From Rhodocyclaceae bacterium (lineage in GTDB: Bacteria; Pseudomonadota; Gammaproteobacteria; Burkholderiales; Rhodocyclaceae): a stretch of 64,000 nt of DNA. A program made the translations under genes and the position numbers. The stretch covers positions 1-64,000 of the forward strand of contig JAPKHL010000002.1 in NCBI GenBank assembly GCA_026646875.1, given 5' to 3'. How positions within the stretch are numbered: the stretch's first letter is position 1; every line of letters begins with the position of its first letter. The notes under the pieces were generated by a model. It was not told the DNA's origin. It saw nothing but the letters and a program-made list of their open reading frames with translations, and did no database searches. Below, piece after piece: positions 39,145 to 49,366 of the stretch.

Positions 39145-39822
39145 ATGAAGATTCTCGTAGTCGAGGATGAACACAAGACGGGCGATTACCTGAAACAGGG
39201 CCTGGTCGAGGCCGGCTTCGTTGTCGACCTGATGCGTGACGGTCGGGACGGCCTGCACTGCGCGCTGACCGACAGCCACGATGTGATCGTTCTCGACGTG
39301 ATGCTGCCCGGCATGGATGGCTGGGAAGTGCTGCGCGCCATCCGCGCTGCCGGCAGGGAGGTGCCCGTGCTGTTCCTGACCGCTCGCGACGAGGTGGATG
39401 ACCGGGTGCGCGGACTCGAGCTTGGCGCCGACGATTATCTGGTCAAGCCGTTCGCCTTCTCAGAGCTTCTGGCCCGGGTCCGGACGCTGCTTCGGCGCGG
39501 CGGGAAGACGAAGGAATCAGAGTGCCTGCGTGCCGCCGACCTGGAACTCGATCTCCTGCGCCGACGTGTCAATCGAGCCGGCAAACGCATCGACCTGACG
39601 GCCAAGGAATTCGCGCTGCTGGAACTGCTGCTGCGCCGGCAGGGAGAGGTCCTGCCGCGCTCGCTGATCGCTTCCCAGGTCTGGGACATGAATTTCGACA
39701 GCGACACGAATGTCATCGAGGTGGCGATCAAGCGCCTGCGCGTCAAGATCGACGACGGCTTCGAGCTCAAGCTGATCCGTACGGTGCGCGGCATGGGCTA
39801 TGTCCTGGAGGCCAGCGATTGA
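39145..39822 (+). CDS. cusR: OmpR-family response regulator, CusR/CopR type
   Basis: 225 residues. Receiver domain with [16 protein letters not shown] and phosphorylation site [14 protein letters not shown] (Asp52 region), Lys in [15 protein letters not shown], and a C-terminal winged helix with [20 protein letters not shown] and [11 protein letters not shown]. The sequence pattern is that of heavy-metal response regulators. It overlaps the sensor kinase start and probably controls the adjacent cus operon through the boxes described. Confidence 0.93.
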   Translation: MKILVVEDEHKTGDYLKQGLVEAGFVVDLMRDGRDGLHCALTDSHDVIVLDVMLPGMDGWEVLRAIRAAGREVPVLFLTARDEVDDRVRGLELGADDYLVKPFAFSELLARVRTLLRRGGKTKESECLRAADLELDLLRRRVNRAGKRIDLTAKEFALLELLLRRQGEVLPRSLIASQVWDMNFDSDTNVIEVAIKRLRVKIDDGFELKLIRTVRGMGYVLEASD

Positions 39823-41255
39823 AGCTGTCGCGCAGCCCGTCCCTGACGCTTCGCCTGACCCTGCTGTTCGCGCTGGCCTCTGCCTGCGTGCTTTTCCTGC
39901 TCGGCCTGGTGATCGGCCACGCCGTCGAACGCCACTTCGAGGAGCAGGACATGGAGGTGTTGAAGGAAAAATCGGCGGTGGCCCGGCAGATTCTGGAAGA
40001 CCTGCCGCGCGATCGCCCCGGGTTGCCGCTTGCCGACCGCCTGGGCGCAGCCTTCAGCGGACATCCCGGACTGGCAGTGGCGGTGCATGACGACAGCGGG
40101 ATGGCGATCTATGCCAACGTGCCTCTGGCCTTTCCAGATCCTCTTCAGTCGGGAACCGGCGTCACGGCGCCGCAAGTGCCGACGAAATGGACGGCCCCGG
40201 ACGGCCGATCATGGCGCGGTGTCGCCATGCGGATACCCGACCGAAGGGCGGGCGCGGACCGTGTCGCATCGCCTGCACACACGCTGGCGATTGCCGTCGA
40301 CATCGTCCATCACGAGCACTTCATGCATTCGTTCCGGCAGTCGCTATGGACGTTCATCGGGGCTGCAACCGTGGCAATGGGGCTGCTCGGCTGGTTTGCC
40401 GTCCGGCGCGGGCTCTCCCCGCTGGCGGCAATCAAACGCCGGGCGGACGAGATCACGGCCAACCGCCTGCATACCCGTCTCCCGGTGGAGTCGATTCCGC
40501 ACGAGCTGGCCGATCTCGCCGCCACCTTGAACGGAATGCTCTCGCGCCTGGAGGAATCCTTTCAGCGGCTATCCAATTTTTCGTCGGATCTGGCCCACGA
40601 GTTGAGGACGCCGGTCAGCAATCTGCTGACGCAAACCCAGGTGACGCTCTCCAGGGCGAGGACGGCGGAGGACTATCGAGTCGTCCTCGAATCCAATGCC
40701 GAAGAATTCGAGCGCCTGTCGCGAACGATCTCGGACATGCTTTTCCTGGCGAAATCCGACAACGGACAGATCATTCCGAATCGCGAGAGCATCGATCTCG
40801 CCGATGAAATCGGCAATCTGCTGGACTTCTACAACGTCCTTGCCGAGGAGAAATCGATCGCCCTGTCGCTTGAGGGGAAGGGGCGACTCCTCGGTGACCG
40901 GCTGATGCTGCGCCGTGCCGTCGGAAATCTGCTGTCCAACGCCCTCCGATATACGCTGGAGGGCGGCAGGGTACGCGTCCGGATCGAGAACGGCGGCAAC
41001 GGCAGGACGCAGATAACGGTCGAAAACACCGGCAACGACATCCCTTGCGAACATTTGCCACGCCTGTTCGACCGCTTCTACCGCGTTGACGGTTCGCGGC
41101 AACGGACGACGGAAAATTCCGGCCTGGGACTCGCGATCACCAAGTCCATCGTTGTCGCACATACAGGCACCGTCGAGGTCGATTCGAACAACGGCACCAC
41201 CCGCTTCACGATGTCGTTTCCGGACACGGCCGACACAGCATCCCGCCCCCAGTGA
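39819..41255 (+). CDS. cusS: heavy-metal sensor histidine kinase, CusS type
   Basis: 478 residues from TTG39819, which overlaps the cusR stop (TTGA). Two membrane helices ([20 protein letters not shown] and [19 protein letters not shown]) flank a periplasmic sensor, followed by HAMP, H-box [16 protein letters not shown]-box [15 protein letters not shown] and [11 protein letters not shown]. The N-terminal [14 protein letters not shown] is typical of CusS. No ATG lies at a suitable place, so the TTG start is favoured by coupling and family length. Confidence 0.92.
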   Translation: MKLSRSPSLTLRLTLLFALASACVLFLLGLVIGHAVERHFEEQDMEVLKEKSAVARQILEDLPRDRPGLPLADRLGAAFSGHPGLAVAVHDDSGMAIYANVPLAFPDPLQSGTGVTAPQVPTKWTAPDGRSWRGVAMRIPDRRAGADRVASPAHTLAIAVDIVHHEHFMHSFRQSLWTFIGAATVAMGLLGWFAVRRGLSPLAAIKRRADEITANRLHTRLPVESIPHELADLAATLNGMLSRLEESFQRLSNFSSDLAHELRTPVSNLLTQTQVTLSRARTAEDYRVVLESNAEEFERLSRTISDMLFLAKSDNGQIIPNRESIDLADEIGNLLDFYNVLAEEKSIALSLEGKGRLLGDRLMLRRAVGNLLSNALRYTLEGGRVRVRIENGGNGRTQITVENTGNDIPCEHLPRLFDRFYRVDGSRQRTTENSGLGLAITKSIVVAHTGTVEVDSNNGTTRFTMSFPDTADTASRPQ

Positions 41256-41338
41256 ACTGGATATGCCCGGTCAATGGACCTGTCGCCATAGCCAGTCTCA
41301 CGGCTCATTTACGAGGTCGGCTGCATGGGAGTGAAAAC

Positions 41339-41367
41339 GGGAATGCCCTCCGGAAGAGGGCATTCCC
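41339..41367. terminator. bidirectional hairpin between cusS and the CzcE-like gene
   Basis: A 12-bp perfect stem (GGGAATGCCCTC / GAGGGCATTCCC, loop 5). Read on the minus strand it is followed by CCGTTTTCAC, a short T-run, so it fits best as terminator of the CzcE-like gene. Confidence 0.6.
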
Positions 41368-41403
41368 CGATGTACGGGCCGCTACAACAATGCGGATGAG
41401 CGA

Positions 41404-41793
41404 TCACCCTCCGGAATACATAGGGTTTTCAGCTACGTAAACGGTGATTCCATCGGCCCCCGGGAGAATCCTGGAAAGCGGAAATGACGTCGTGCCAAGG
41501 GTATCGAAGGTCCAGACAATGGACTTCCCGCCGACGGTAATCCTCGCCGTTTCAAGACGGGTGACGTTCAGGTGCTCCCCTCCAGACACGTTGATCTCCC
41601 GATCGGCGCTCCTGGTGGCGGGATAGCCATACGGCGCCAGCTGGTTAGCTGTCGGCGTCCCTTTACCCTCCGCAACGTGGCTCAACCAGTGACCGGTCAT
41701 GGCCTCGGAATTCTCCTCGTGAGCATAGGCAGCACTACCGGAAGCCAATGCGAGGGCCAGCGTAACGGCGAGTCGGGAAAGTTTCGATTTCAT
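41404..41793 (-). CDS. CzcE-family periplasmic metal-binding protein
   Basis: 129 residues, signal peptide (to SAAYA, about residue 23). The mature part shows the CzcE pattern: YGYPATRSADREINV, VSGGEHLNVTRLET, KSIVWTFDTLGTTSFPLS and ITVYVAENPMYSGG. CzcE of Cupriavidus binds copper in the periplasm. The start at ATG41793 is preceded by AAGGAG. A CusR-type box lies 89 bases upstream, tying it to the copper island. Confidence 0.82.
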   Translation of the reverse strand: MKSKLSRLAVTLALALASGSAAYAHEENSEAMTGHWLSHVAEGKGTPTANQLAPYGYPATRSADREINVSGGEHLNVTRLETARITVGGKSIVWTFDTLGTTSFPLSRILPGADGITVYVAENPMYSGG

Positions 41794-41881
41794 CATGCAC
41801 TCCTTCATGGTGTCGGTTAATCGCGGCGAACCTTCTTCGTTCAAACGCGAAACCATGTTAGGGGTGCGGCACCAACAGGAT

Positions 41882-41902
41882 GCTGACCTGGAAATTACGT
41901 TT
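41882..41902. promoter_or_regulatory. CusR-type box 3, upstream of the CzcE-like gene
   Basis: GCTGACCTGGAAATTACGTTT, close to box 1 (GCTGACC-GGA-ATTAC-TTT shared at the same spacing). The right palindrome half is degraded. It lies 89 bases before the CzcE-like start. Confidence 0.6.
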
Positions 41903-42048
41903 ATGAAAGGCTGCCCTACTCGGCAGATGAACGCAGGATTTCGTCACCGAATAGGCTCCAAGGGCCGCTGATCGCCCGATAACAGCCGCCCACTCGGAGC
42001 AGGCTGGATGTCTGCAAGGGTCGCCCCCCATCTCCCGCAACGGCCACG

Positions 42049-42081
42049 AAAAAAACGCCGCCACGGAACCCCGTGACGGCG
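42049..42081 (-). terminator. intrinsic terminator after nirS copy 2
   Basis: Stem CGCCGTCACGG / CCGTGGCGGCG with one mismatch and a 4-base loop, followed on the minus strand by seven T. It starts 27 bases beyond the nirS stop. Confidence 0.85.
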
Positions 42082-42107
42082 CAAGCAGAGGGAGGAGTGA
42101 AGCCGTC

Positions 42108-43835
<1,728 letters not shown>

Positions 43836-43857
43836 TCACTGGTGAATGCCGAGAATC

Positions 43858-43899
43858 ACTGTATTACCGTCGTTTGATCATATTTTTGATCGGAATCAA
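43858..43899 (-). promoter_or_regulatory. FNR/Dnr-dependent promoter of nirS copy 2
   Basis: The box TTGATCGGAATCAA (43886-43899) matches the consensus exactly. Reading the minus strand, TACAGT (43863-43858) stands about 30-34 bases from the box centre, the spacing of a class II FNR promoter with the box at about -41.5. Start of nirS is about 125 bases from the box. Confidence 0.75.
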
Positions 43900-44077
43900 G
43901 CAAAAAAACCTTGCACCGCAAGGCACCGTAACAGATTCGATCATATTCTTGTGTAACAGAAAAACCGCCTTCAAAAGCCTTGCTGGCGGCACATCTAATG
44001 AAAATACAGGCAGAAAAACAGATTTGTTCTGTTATTGTCATGATTCATGCAATCTGTTCCGCACGGACGGCCTGCCG

Positions 44078-44587
44078 GTGGATGAGCATCGGCGACCATC
44101 GGCCGCCACGGCCGCCAACCTTGCCAGGATGCTTTCCATGCCCATCGCCCGCCAGGACCCGCCGGGTCCGCCCCCCGCCGACGCGGCGGGCACGCTGACC
44201 GTGCTCGACCTGCGCCTGCCCGGCGATGCCGGCCTTGTCCTGCTCGACAAGCTGATCCTCATCGACAAGCTGCTCGAGCTCGACCCCGGCGCGCGCATCG
44301 TCATGCTCACCGCACAGGCGCGGCTCGCCCGCGCCGCCGAGGCCGTGCGGCAGCGCGCAGCCCCCTACCGCGCCACCGCGGGCGACGCGGACGCACTGCT
44401 CGCCGCCATCGCGCGCGACACTCCCGCCCCACCGGGGGCGCAGCCTTCGCTCGAGCGTCTCGCGTGGGAACACATGCAGCGGGTTCTCGCCCAGCACCAG
44501 GGCAACAAGGCCGCCACCGCGCGCGCCCTGAAAATCGACCGCAACACCCTGCGCCGCCGGCTGCAGCGCCCGCCCCCGGCGGAGTGA
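44078..44587 (+). pseudogene. degenerate RegA/ActR/RoxR-type response regulator
   Basis: 169 residues if GTG44078 is the start; an ATG at 43874 is in frame but encodes an AT-rich, non-domain leader. The C-terminal part (LAWEHMQRVLAQHQGNKAATARALKIDRNTLRRRLQ, here residues about 125-160) is the Fis-like helix-turn-helix typical of RegA/ActR/PrrA regulators. The receiver is damaged: an acidic start VDEHRR and a phospho-site-like VLDLRLPGDAG remain, but about 20 residues between them are missing, the segment LLDKLILIDKLL looks duplicated, and the conserved Lys motif (usually YLAKPA) reads YRATAGD. It is divergent from nirS copy 2, so a redox regulation role in the past is plausible. It could still be a DNA-binding protein that needs no phosphorylation. 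Confidence 0.6.
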
Positions 44588-44741
44588 ACGGCGTGGCAGG
44601 GGCGCGGGGAGAGAGGGGGGGGGACACCGCGCCTCATCTGTACCCATGCATTTCCCGAACGACTGAAACTGTTCTTACGGCACCGGCACGGGTCTACTTG
44701 TCCCGGGTCCGCGCGGGCATCGCCGCGTGGCATGAAGGGAG

Positions 44742-46154
44742 ATGGCAGGAGTGGACAGGGGAACGAACCGGATACGCAGCGCCAAGATCGCGCTCTACCG
44801 CCAGCAGGGCAAGATCCATCCGCGCGCCACCGCCGGCCGCTTCGACCGCCTGCGCTGGACGGCGGCATGGCTGACGCAGATCGTCTTCTATGGCGCGCCC
44901 TGGCTGGTCTTGGACGGCCGCCAGGCGATCCTTCTCGACATCGCCCACGAGAAATTCCACGTCTTCGGCCTGACCCTCTGGCCGCAGGACGCACTGCTCC
45001 TGGCGCTGCTCCTGATCGGCGCGGCCAGCGGACTGTTTCTCGCCACCGCGCTGGCGGGACGGGTATTCTGCGGCTTCGCCTGTCCGCAGACGGTCTACAC
45101 GGCGATCTTCACCTGGCTGGAAGCGCGGATCGAGGGCGATCATCTCGCCCGCCTGCGTCTGGACCAGGCGCCGTACGGCCCGCGCAAGCTGCTGCTGCGT
45201 GGCGCCAAGCACGGCATCTGGCTGCTCGTCGCGGCCTGGACCGGCCTCACCTTCGTCGGCTACTTCACGCCGATCCGCGAATTGCTGCCCGCCGTCGCGC
45301 ACGGCGGGAGCGGCCCCTGGGAAACCTTCTGGCTGCTCTTCTACGGGCTGTTCACCTACGTCCAGGCCGGCCTCGCGCGCGAGGCGGTCTGTCAGCACAT
45401 GTGCCCCTATTCCCGCTTCCAGGGGGTGATGAGCGATGCCGACACGCGCGCCACGACCTACGATGCGCAACGCGGCGAACCGCGCGGCCGGGAGCGGGCC
45501 GGCGGTGGCGGGCGTGGCGACTGCGTGGACTGCGGCATCTGCGTCGAGGTCTGCCCGGCCGGGATCGACATCCGCGACGGTGCGCAGTACGCCTGCATCA
45601 ACTGCGGCCTGTGCGCCGACGCCTGCGACACGGTGATGGACAAACTCGAGCGGCCGCCCGGGCTGATCCGCTTCGCCGCCGAGCGCGAACTGGCCGGCGG
45701 CCGCGTCCGGCCGCTGGCGCGCCGGCCGCGCGTGCTCGCCTATGCCGGCCTGTGCGCGCTGTGCATGCTGCTCGGCGCGGTGACGCTGGCCACCCGGCCG
45801 CTGCTGCGCGTCGACGTGCTGCGCGATCGCGGGGCGCTGCTGCGCGAAACAGCGGACGGCGATATCGAGAACGCCTACACGCTGCGGCTCGCCAATCTCG
45901 CCGCGCAGGCGCAGACGCTGGAGATCGCGGTGCACGGGATGGCCGGCCTGCGCCTCGTCGGCGACCCCCGCCGCACGGTAGCGGCGGGCAGCGTCACGAC
46001 CGCGCAGGTCACGCTGCGCGCACCCGGCGGCGACACTCCGGGCGGCGCGCGGCCGATCCGCTTCGAGATCGTTCCAGCGCAGCACCCGGCGCAGCGCACG
46101 GTCGAAACGAGCACCTTCATCCTTCCCGGCGACGCCGCCGGCCGCGCGCGATGA
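44742..46154 (+). CDS. ccoG: cytochrome c oxidase accessory protein CcoG (FixG/RdxA)
   Basis: 470 residues. Membrane helices at the N-terminus, the Cys-rich FCGFACPQTVYTAIFTWLE, CQHMCPYSRFQG, then two ferredoxin-type [4Fe-4S] motifs (CVDCGICVEVCPAGIDIRDG and CINCGLCADACDTVMDKL), a last helix and a C-terminal periplasmic Ig-like domain. CcoG takes part in copper delivery to cbb3 oxidase. AAGGGAG lies directly before ATG44742, too close; GTG44751 has better spacing and may be the true start. The ccoNOPQ genes are not in the window. Confidence 0.92.
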   Translation: MAGVDRGTNRIRSAKIALYRQQGKIHPRATAGRFDRLRWTAAWLTQIVFYGAPWLVLDGRQAILLDIAHEKFHVFGLTLWPQDALLLALLLIGAASGLFLATALAGRVFCGFACPQTVYTAIFTWLEARIEGDHLARLRLDQAPYGPRKLLLRGAKHGIWLLVAAWTGLTFVGYFTPIRELLPAVAHGGSGPWETFWLLFYGLFTYVQAGLAREAVCQHMCPYSRFQGVMSDADTRATTYDAQRGEPRGRERAGGGGRGDCVDCGICVEVCPAGIDIRDGAQYACINCGLCADACDTVMDKLERPPGLIRFAAERELAGGRVRPLARRPRVLAYAGLCALCMLLGAVTLATRPLLRVDVLRDRGALLRETADGDIENAYTLRLANLAAQAQTLEIAVHGMAGLRLVGDPRRTVAAGSVTTAQVTLRAPGGDTPGGARPIRFEIVPAQHPAQRTVETSTFILPGDAAGRAR

Positions 46155-46369
46155 AACGCCCGCTGCGCAATCCCGAGGACCCCGGCCTGCCGGTCTGGCT
46201 CGACGCGCAGGCCCGCCCGCTGGCCTGCACCGGGAAGATCCGGGTGCTCAACGAGAATTACCGTGAGCTGCGCCAGCTGGCGCAGGACGCGCTGGAGGAC
46301 GGGGTGCTCATGGGCTGCGACGAAGCGCAGCTGCGCGCCGCCTTCCGGGCCCTGGTCGATGCGCTCTAG
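46151..46369 (+). CDS. small protein coupled to ccoG, function unknown
   Basis: 72 residues, no signal peptide or membrane helix. It starts in the ATGA overlap with the ccoG stop. The sequence MKRPLRNPEDPGLPVWLDA and ENYRELRQLAQDALEDGVLMG suggests a small helical protein. It ends convergent with an SDR gene, overlapping its last bases. I know no family for it. Confidence 0.6.
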   Translation: MKRPLRNPEDPGLPVWLDAQARPLACTGKIRVLNENYRELRQLAQDALEDGVLMGCDEAQLRAAFRALVDAL

Positions 46370-47103
46370 AGCGACAGCCGCTTGAAGAGGCGTTCGGGAA
46401 TCAGGCGGATCGCCAGCATGATCAGCCGCCAGAAGCCCGGCAGGTAGACCACGTCCCGGCGTCCGTCGAGCGCCGCCAGGATGCCGCGCGCGATGTCGTC
46501 CGGCTGCGCCCACAGCGCGCCCTTGGGAAAGGCGGCGGTCATCGGCGTATCGACGAAGCCGGGCTTGATCGTCAGCACCTGCACGCCCTTCTTCGCCAGC
46601 CGGTTGCGCAAGCCCTGCAGGAACAGCGCGACCATGCCCTTGGCGGCGCCATAGACGTAGTTGCTCTGGCGGCCGCGCTCGCCGGCCACCGAGCCGATCA
46701 CCGCCAGCGCGCCATGCCCCTGCGCTTCCAGCCGGTTGGCCAGCTGCGTCGCCAGGGCGATCACCGAGAGCCCGTTGTTGTCGATCTCGCGCAGGGTCAG
46801 CTCGACCGAGGCCTCGCAGGCCCGCTGGTCGGGCAGCGTGCCGTGCGCGATCAGGGCAACGTCGAACCCGCCGAGCAGCGCCTCGGCGGCGGCCAGCATC
46901 GCCGCGTGCGCGGCGGTGTCGGTGGCGTCCATGACCTGGCAGCCGACCCGCGCCGCGCCGCGCACCCGGAGATCGGCGGCGATCTCGTCGAGGCGCGCGG
47001 CATTGCGGCCGACCAGGAAGAGGGCGTCGCCGCGCGCGGCGAAACGGCGCGCCGTCGCCTCGGCGATGGCCGAGGTGGCGCCGACGATGAGGATACGCTG
47101 CAT
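46366..47103 (-). CDS. short-chain dehydrogenase, DprE2-like
   Basis: 245 residues, Rossmann fold with GATSAIAEATARRFAARG, the catalytic VIGSVAGERGRQSNYVYGAAKG (Ser, YxxxK; quoted parts: GSVAGERG and YVYGAAKG) and a hydrophobic C-terminus (FWRLIMLAIRLIPERLFKR). The neighbouring FAD oxidase and the SDR together look like the DprE1/DprE2 pair, which epimerises a polyprenyl-phosphate pentose through a keto intermediate. The start is directly adjacent to the end of the oxidase gene. Confidence 0.83.
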   Translation of the reverse strand: MQRILIVGATSAIAEATARRFAARGDALFLVGRNAARLDEIAADLRVRGAARVGCQVMDATDTAAHAAMLAAAEALLGGFDVALIAHGTLPDQRACEASVELTLREIDNNGLSVIALATQLANRLEAQGHGALAVIGSVAGERGRQSNYVYGAAKGMVALFLQGLRNRLAKKGVQVLTIKPGFVDTPMTAAFPKGALWAQPDDIARGILAALDGRRDVVYLPGFWRLIMLAIRLIPERLFKRLSL

Positions 47104-48396
47104 TTATTCCTGCTCCATGATGCGACGCCAGAAGTCCGAGGCAAACTTCGGGTCGAGATAGGGGATGAATTCATCGAGCGCCGGATAGCCGCGCCGGAAC
47201 AGCGCGCCCGGCATGCGCGCATCCTTGGCCGCGTAGAGCCGCCCGCCGGCCGCCGCGACGATGGCGTCGAGACGGGTGAAAAGCGCGCGCGTGGCCTCGC
47301 CCCGGTTGGGAAAATCGAGCGCCAGCGTGCTGCCCGGCATCGGGAAGGAGAGCAGGCCGGGACTGGCGCGCGGGCCGAAAGTCTTGAGCACGGCGAGGAA
47401 GGAGCCCTGCCCGCTGGCCGCGATGGCCTGCAGGATCTCGTCCAGCGCCGCGCGCGCCGTCGCGGGCAGCACGCACTGGTACTGGTAGAAGCCGCGCGGG
47501 CCGTACATCCGGTTCCAGTGCAGGAGACCGTCGAGCGGGTAGAAGTACGGCACGTAATGCACCGTCGCGCGGGCCGGCAGCGGGCGGTGGAAATAGGCCG
47601 GGTTGAAGGCGCGCAGCGAAAGGCCATTGACCAGCGAGACGGGCGGCGTCAGCGGCAGGCCGCGCGCCTTTCCCGGTGCCGCCACCTCGCGCGCGGCCTC
47701 GGCGCCGGCATGGTCGCCGGCCATGAACCAGCCGCGCGGCCGTGCCGCCAGGCAGTCGATCCAGGCCACCGTGTATTCGTGCCGTTCCTCGGCCGCTGCG
47801 TTGAGCGCGAAGAACTCGTCGAGATCGGCGAAGCGGGTGTTCTCGACGGTCATCGCCGGCCCGGCGATGCGCCGCAGCTGCAGTTCGGCTTCGACGACCA
47901 GGCCGGTCAGCCCGAGACCGCCGATGGTTGCCGCGAACCAGCCGGGGTTCTCCCGCGGCGAGCAGCGCCGCCGCTCGCCGTCCGAGCGCAACAGCTCGAA
48001 GCCGCGCACGTGGCAGCCGAAACTTCCGGCGCCGTGGTGGTTCTTGCCGTGCACATCGTTGGCGATGGCGCCGCCGACGGTGACGAAGCGGGTGCCCGGC
48101 GTGACCGGCAGGAACCAGCCACGCGGCACGCAGAGATCGAGGATGTCGGCGAGCAGCACGCCGGCCTCGCAGCGCAGCACGCCACGGTCCGGGTCGAAGG
48201 CGATGAAGCGGTCGAGCCCGCGCGTGCACAGCAGCGTGCCGCCGGCGTTCAGGCAGACGTCGCCGTAGCTGCGGCCGTTGCCGTAGGGCAGCAGGGTGCC
48301 GTTGCCGGCGGCCGCCGGCAGCGCTGCCGTGCGGCTGGACAGACGGATCTCCGCAGCGGCCGGCACGGCCGGCAGCGCGCCCCAGGCGTTCAGTCC
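47104..48396 (-). CDS. FAD-linked oxidase, DprE1-like
   Basis: 430 residues from GTG48396. PCMH/VAO-type FAD domain: LPYGNGRSYGDVCLNAGG, VTPGTRFVTVGGAIANDVHG and GAGSFGCHVRGFEL, in which the His of DVHGKNHH is the usual flavin-contact region. The C-terminal part has YFYPLDGLLHWNRMYG as in DprE1 and related sugar oxidases. Another GTG at 48438 would overlap the upstream gene by 30 bases. With the downstream SDR it would oxidise then reduce a lipid-linked sugar. Substrate is not known in this organism. Confidence 0.83.
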   Translation of the reverse strand, partial: GLNAWGALPAVPAAAEIRLSSRTAALPAAAGNGTLLPYGNGRSYGDVCLNAGGTLLCTRGLDRFIAFDPDRGVLRCEAGVLLADILDLCVPRGWFLPVTPGTRFVTVGGAIANDVHGKNHHGAGSFGCHVRGFELLRSDGERRRCSPRENPGWFAATIGGLGLTGLVVEAELQLRRIAGPAMTVENTRFADLDEFFALNAAAEERHEYTVAWIDCLAARPRGWFMAGDHAGAEAAREVAAPGKARGLPLTPPVSLVNGLSLRAFNPAYFHRPLPARATVHYVPYFYPLDGLLHWNRMYGPRGFYQYQCVLPATARAALDEILQAIAASGQGSFLAVLKTFGPRASPGLLSFPMPGSTLALDFPNRGEATRALFTRLDAIVAAAGGRLYAAKDARMPGALFRRGYPALDEFIPYLDPKFASDFWRRIMEQE

Positions 48397-48406
48397 CACG
48401 GCGCGC

Positions 48407-49366
48407 TCACGGCCGCTGCCGCCCGAGGCACAGGGCACCGAGCGCGACGGCGAACCACAGCGTCGCCAGCCGGCAGATCAGCGTCGCCGTCACCGCCGCC
48501 GGCTCCGGCAGCCCCTGCAGGACAAGCAGGCCGATCATCACCGCCTCGCTGCTGCCAAGGCCGCCGGGCAGGAAGGACAGGCCGCCGACCAGCATGGCGA
48601 AGGCGTAGATGAAGACCGCCGTGGTCAGCGGCAGCGGATGGTCGAGCGCCACCAGCAGCCACCAGAAGCCGATTCCCTCGGCGAGCCAGGCGACGACGCC
48701 GAGCGCCAGCCCCATGCTCATCGCCGGCAGCGAGAAGCAGCGGCGGAAATGCAGGACGATTTCGCACAGTTTGACGACCAGCCGCGCCAGGCGGCCGCCA
48801 CGGGCCTGCGCCCGGCGGTCGATGGCGGCGATCAGCGCCGTCCATTGCACGGCGAGCAGCGCGAGCGCCACGAAGGCGAGCGCCACGCCGACCACCGGCC
48901 GCGCCGGGGCATGGGCCCAGAGGCCGAGCGCGGCGAGCACGAGGATCGACAGCAGGTCGCTGGCGCGCTCGGCGAAGAAGGCGGCGAGGCTGGCCGCCGG
49001 CGGCACGCCGTGCGGTTTGAGCAGGACCGAGCGCAGCGTCTCGCCGAGCTTGCCCGGGCTGGTGGTCAGGGCGAAGCCGGCGAAGTAGGCGGCGAGGTTG
49101 ATGCGCCAGGCGACCGGTGCGTCGAGCAGGGCCAGGTAGCGCCCCCAGCGCGCGAAGCGCAGCAGGTAGTTGAGCAGCGACAGGGCGAGCAATCCGAGCA
49201 GCACCCACGGCCCGACCTGCGCCACGGCGGCCGCCACCTCGCGCCAGCCGGCCCACAGCGAGAGGCCGAGGTAGCCGAGCGCGGCGAGCGCCACGCTCCA
49301 CAGCACGGCGCGCAGCGGCAGGCCGGTCAACGCGCCGCCGGCCGCCCCTCCGGCGAGCGGTTTCAA
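48407..49366 (-). CDS. YbhN/UPF0104-type membrane protein (flippase-like domain)
   Basis: 319 residues, about eight membrane helices. Motifs of the lysylphosphatidylglycerol synthase TM/UPF0104 family are present: [53 protein letters not shown]. Members are proposed to move lipid-linked substrates. The start is TTG49366 within TTGA, overlapping the mnmA stop, since no ATG is available. Its association with the DprE1/DprE2-like genes suggests a common lipid-linked sugar pathway. Confidence 0.78.
   Translation of the reverse strand: MKPLAGGAAGGALTGLPLRAVLWSVALAALGYLGLSLWAGWREVAAAVAQVGPWVLLGLLALSLLNYLLRFARWGRYLALLDAPVAWRINLAAYFAGFALTTSPGKLGETLRSVLLKPHGVPPAASLAAFFAERASDLLSILVLAALGLWAHAPARPVVGVALAFVALALLAVQWTALIAAIDRRAQARGGRLARLVVKLCEIVLHFRRCFSLPAMSMGLALGVVAWLAEGIGFWWLLVALDHPLPLTTAVFIYAFAMLVGGLSFLPGGLGSSEAVMIGLLVLQGLPEPAAVTATLICRLATLWFAVALGALCLGRQRP

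Noticed and set aside
28144-41793. Copper island as a recently acquired mobile element
   Set aside because: No transposase, integrase, terminal repeats or tRNA-adjacent attachment repeats were found, and base composition looks like its surroundings. Horizontal origin cannot be excluded but is not supported here.
44612-44632. Run of G residues before ccoG as a phase-variable tract
   Set aside because: It lies well upstream of the start codon, outside any coding frame or recognised promoter spacer; it is probably just a GC-rich spacer.
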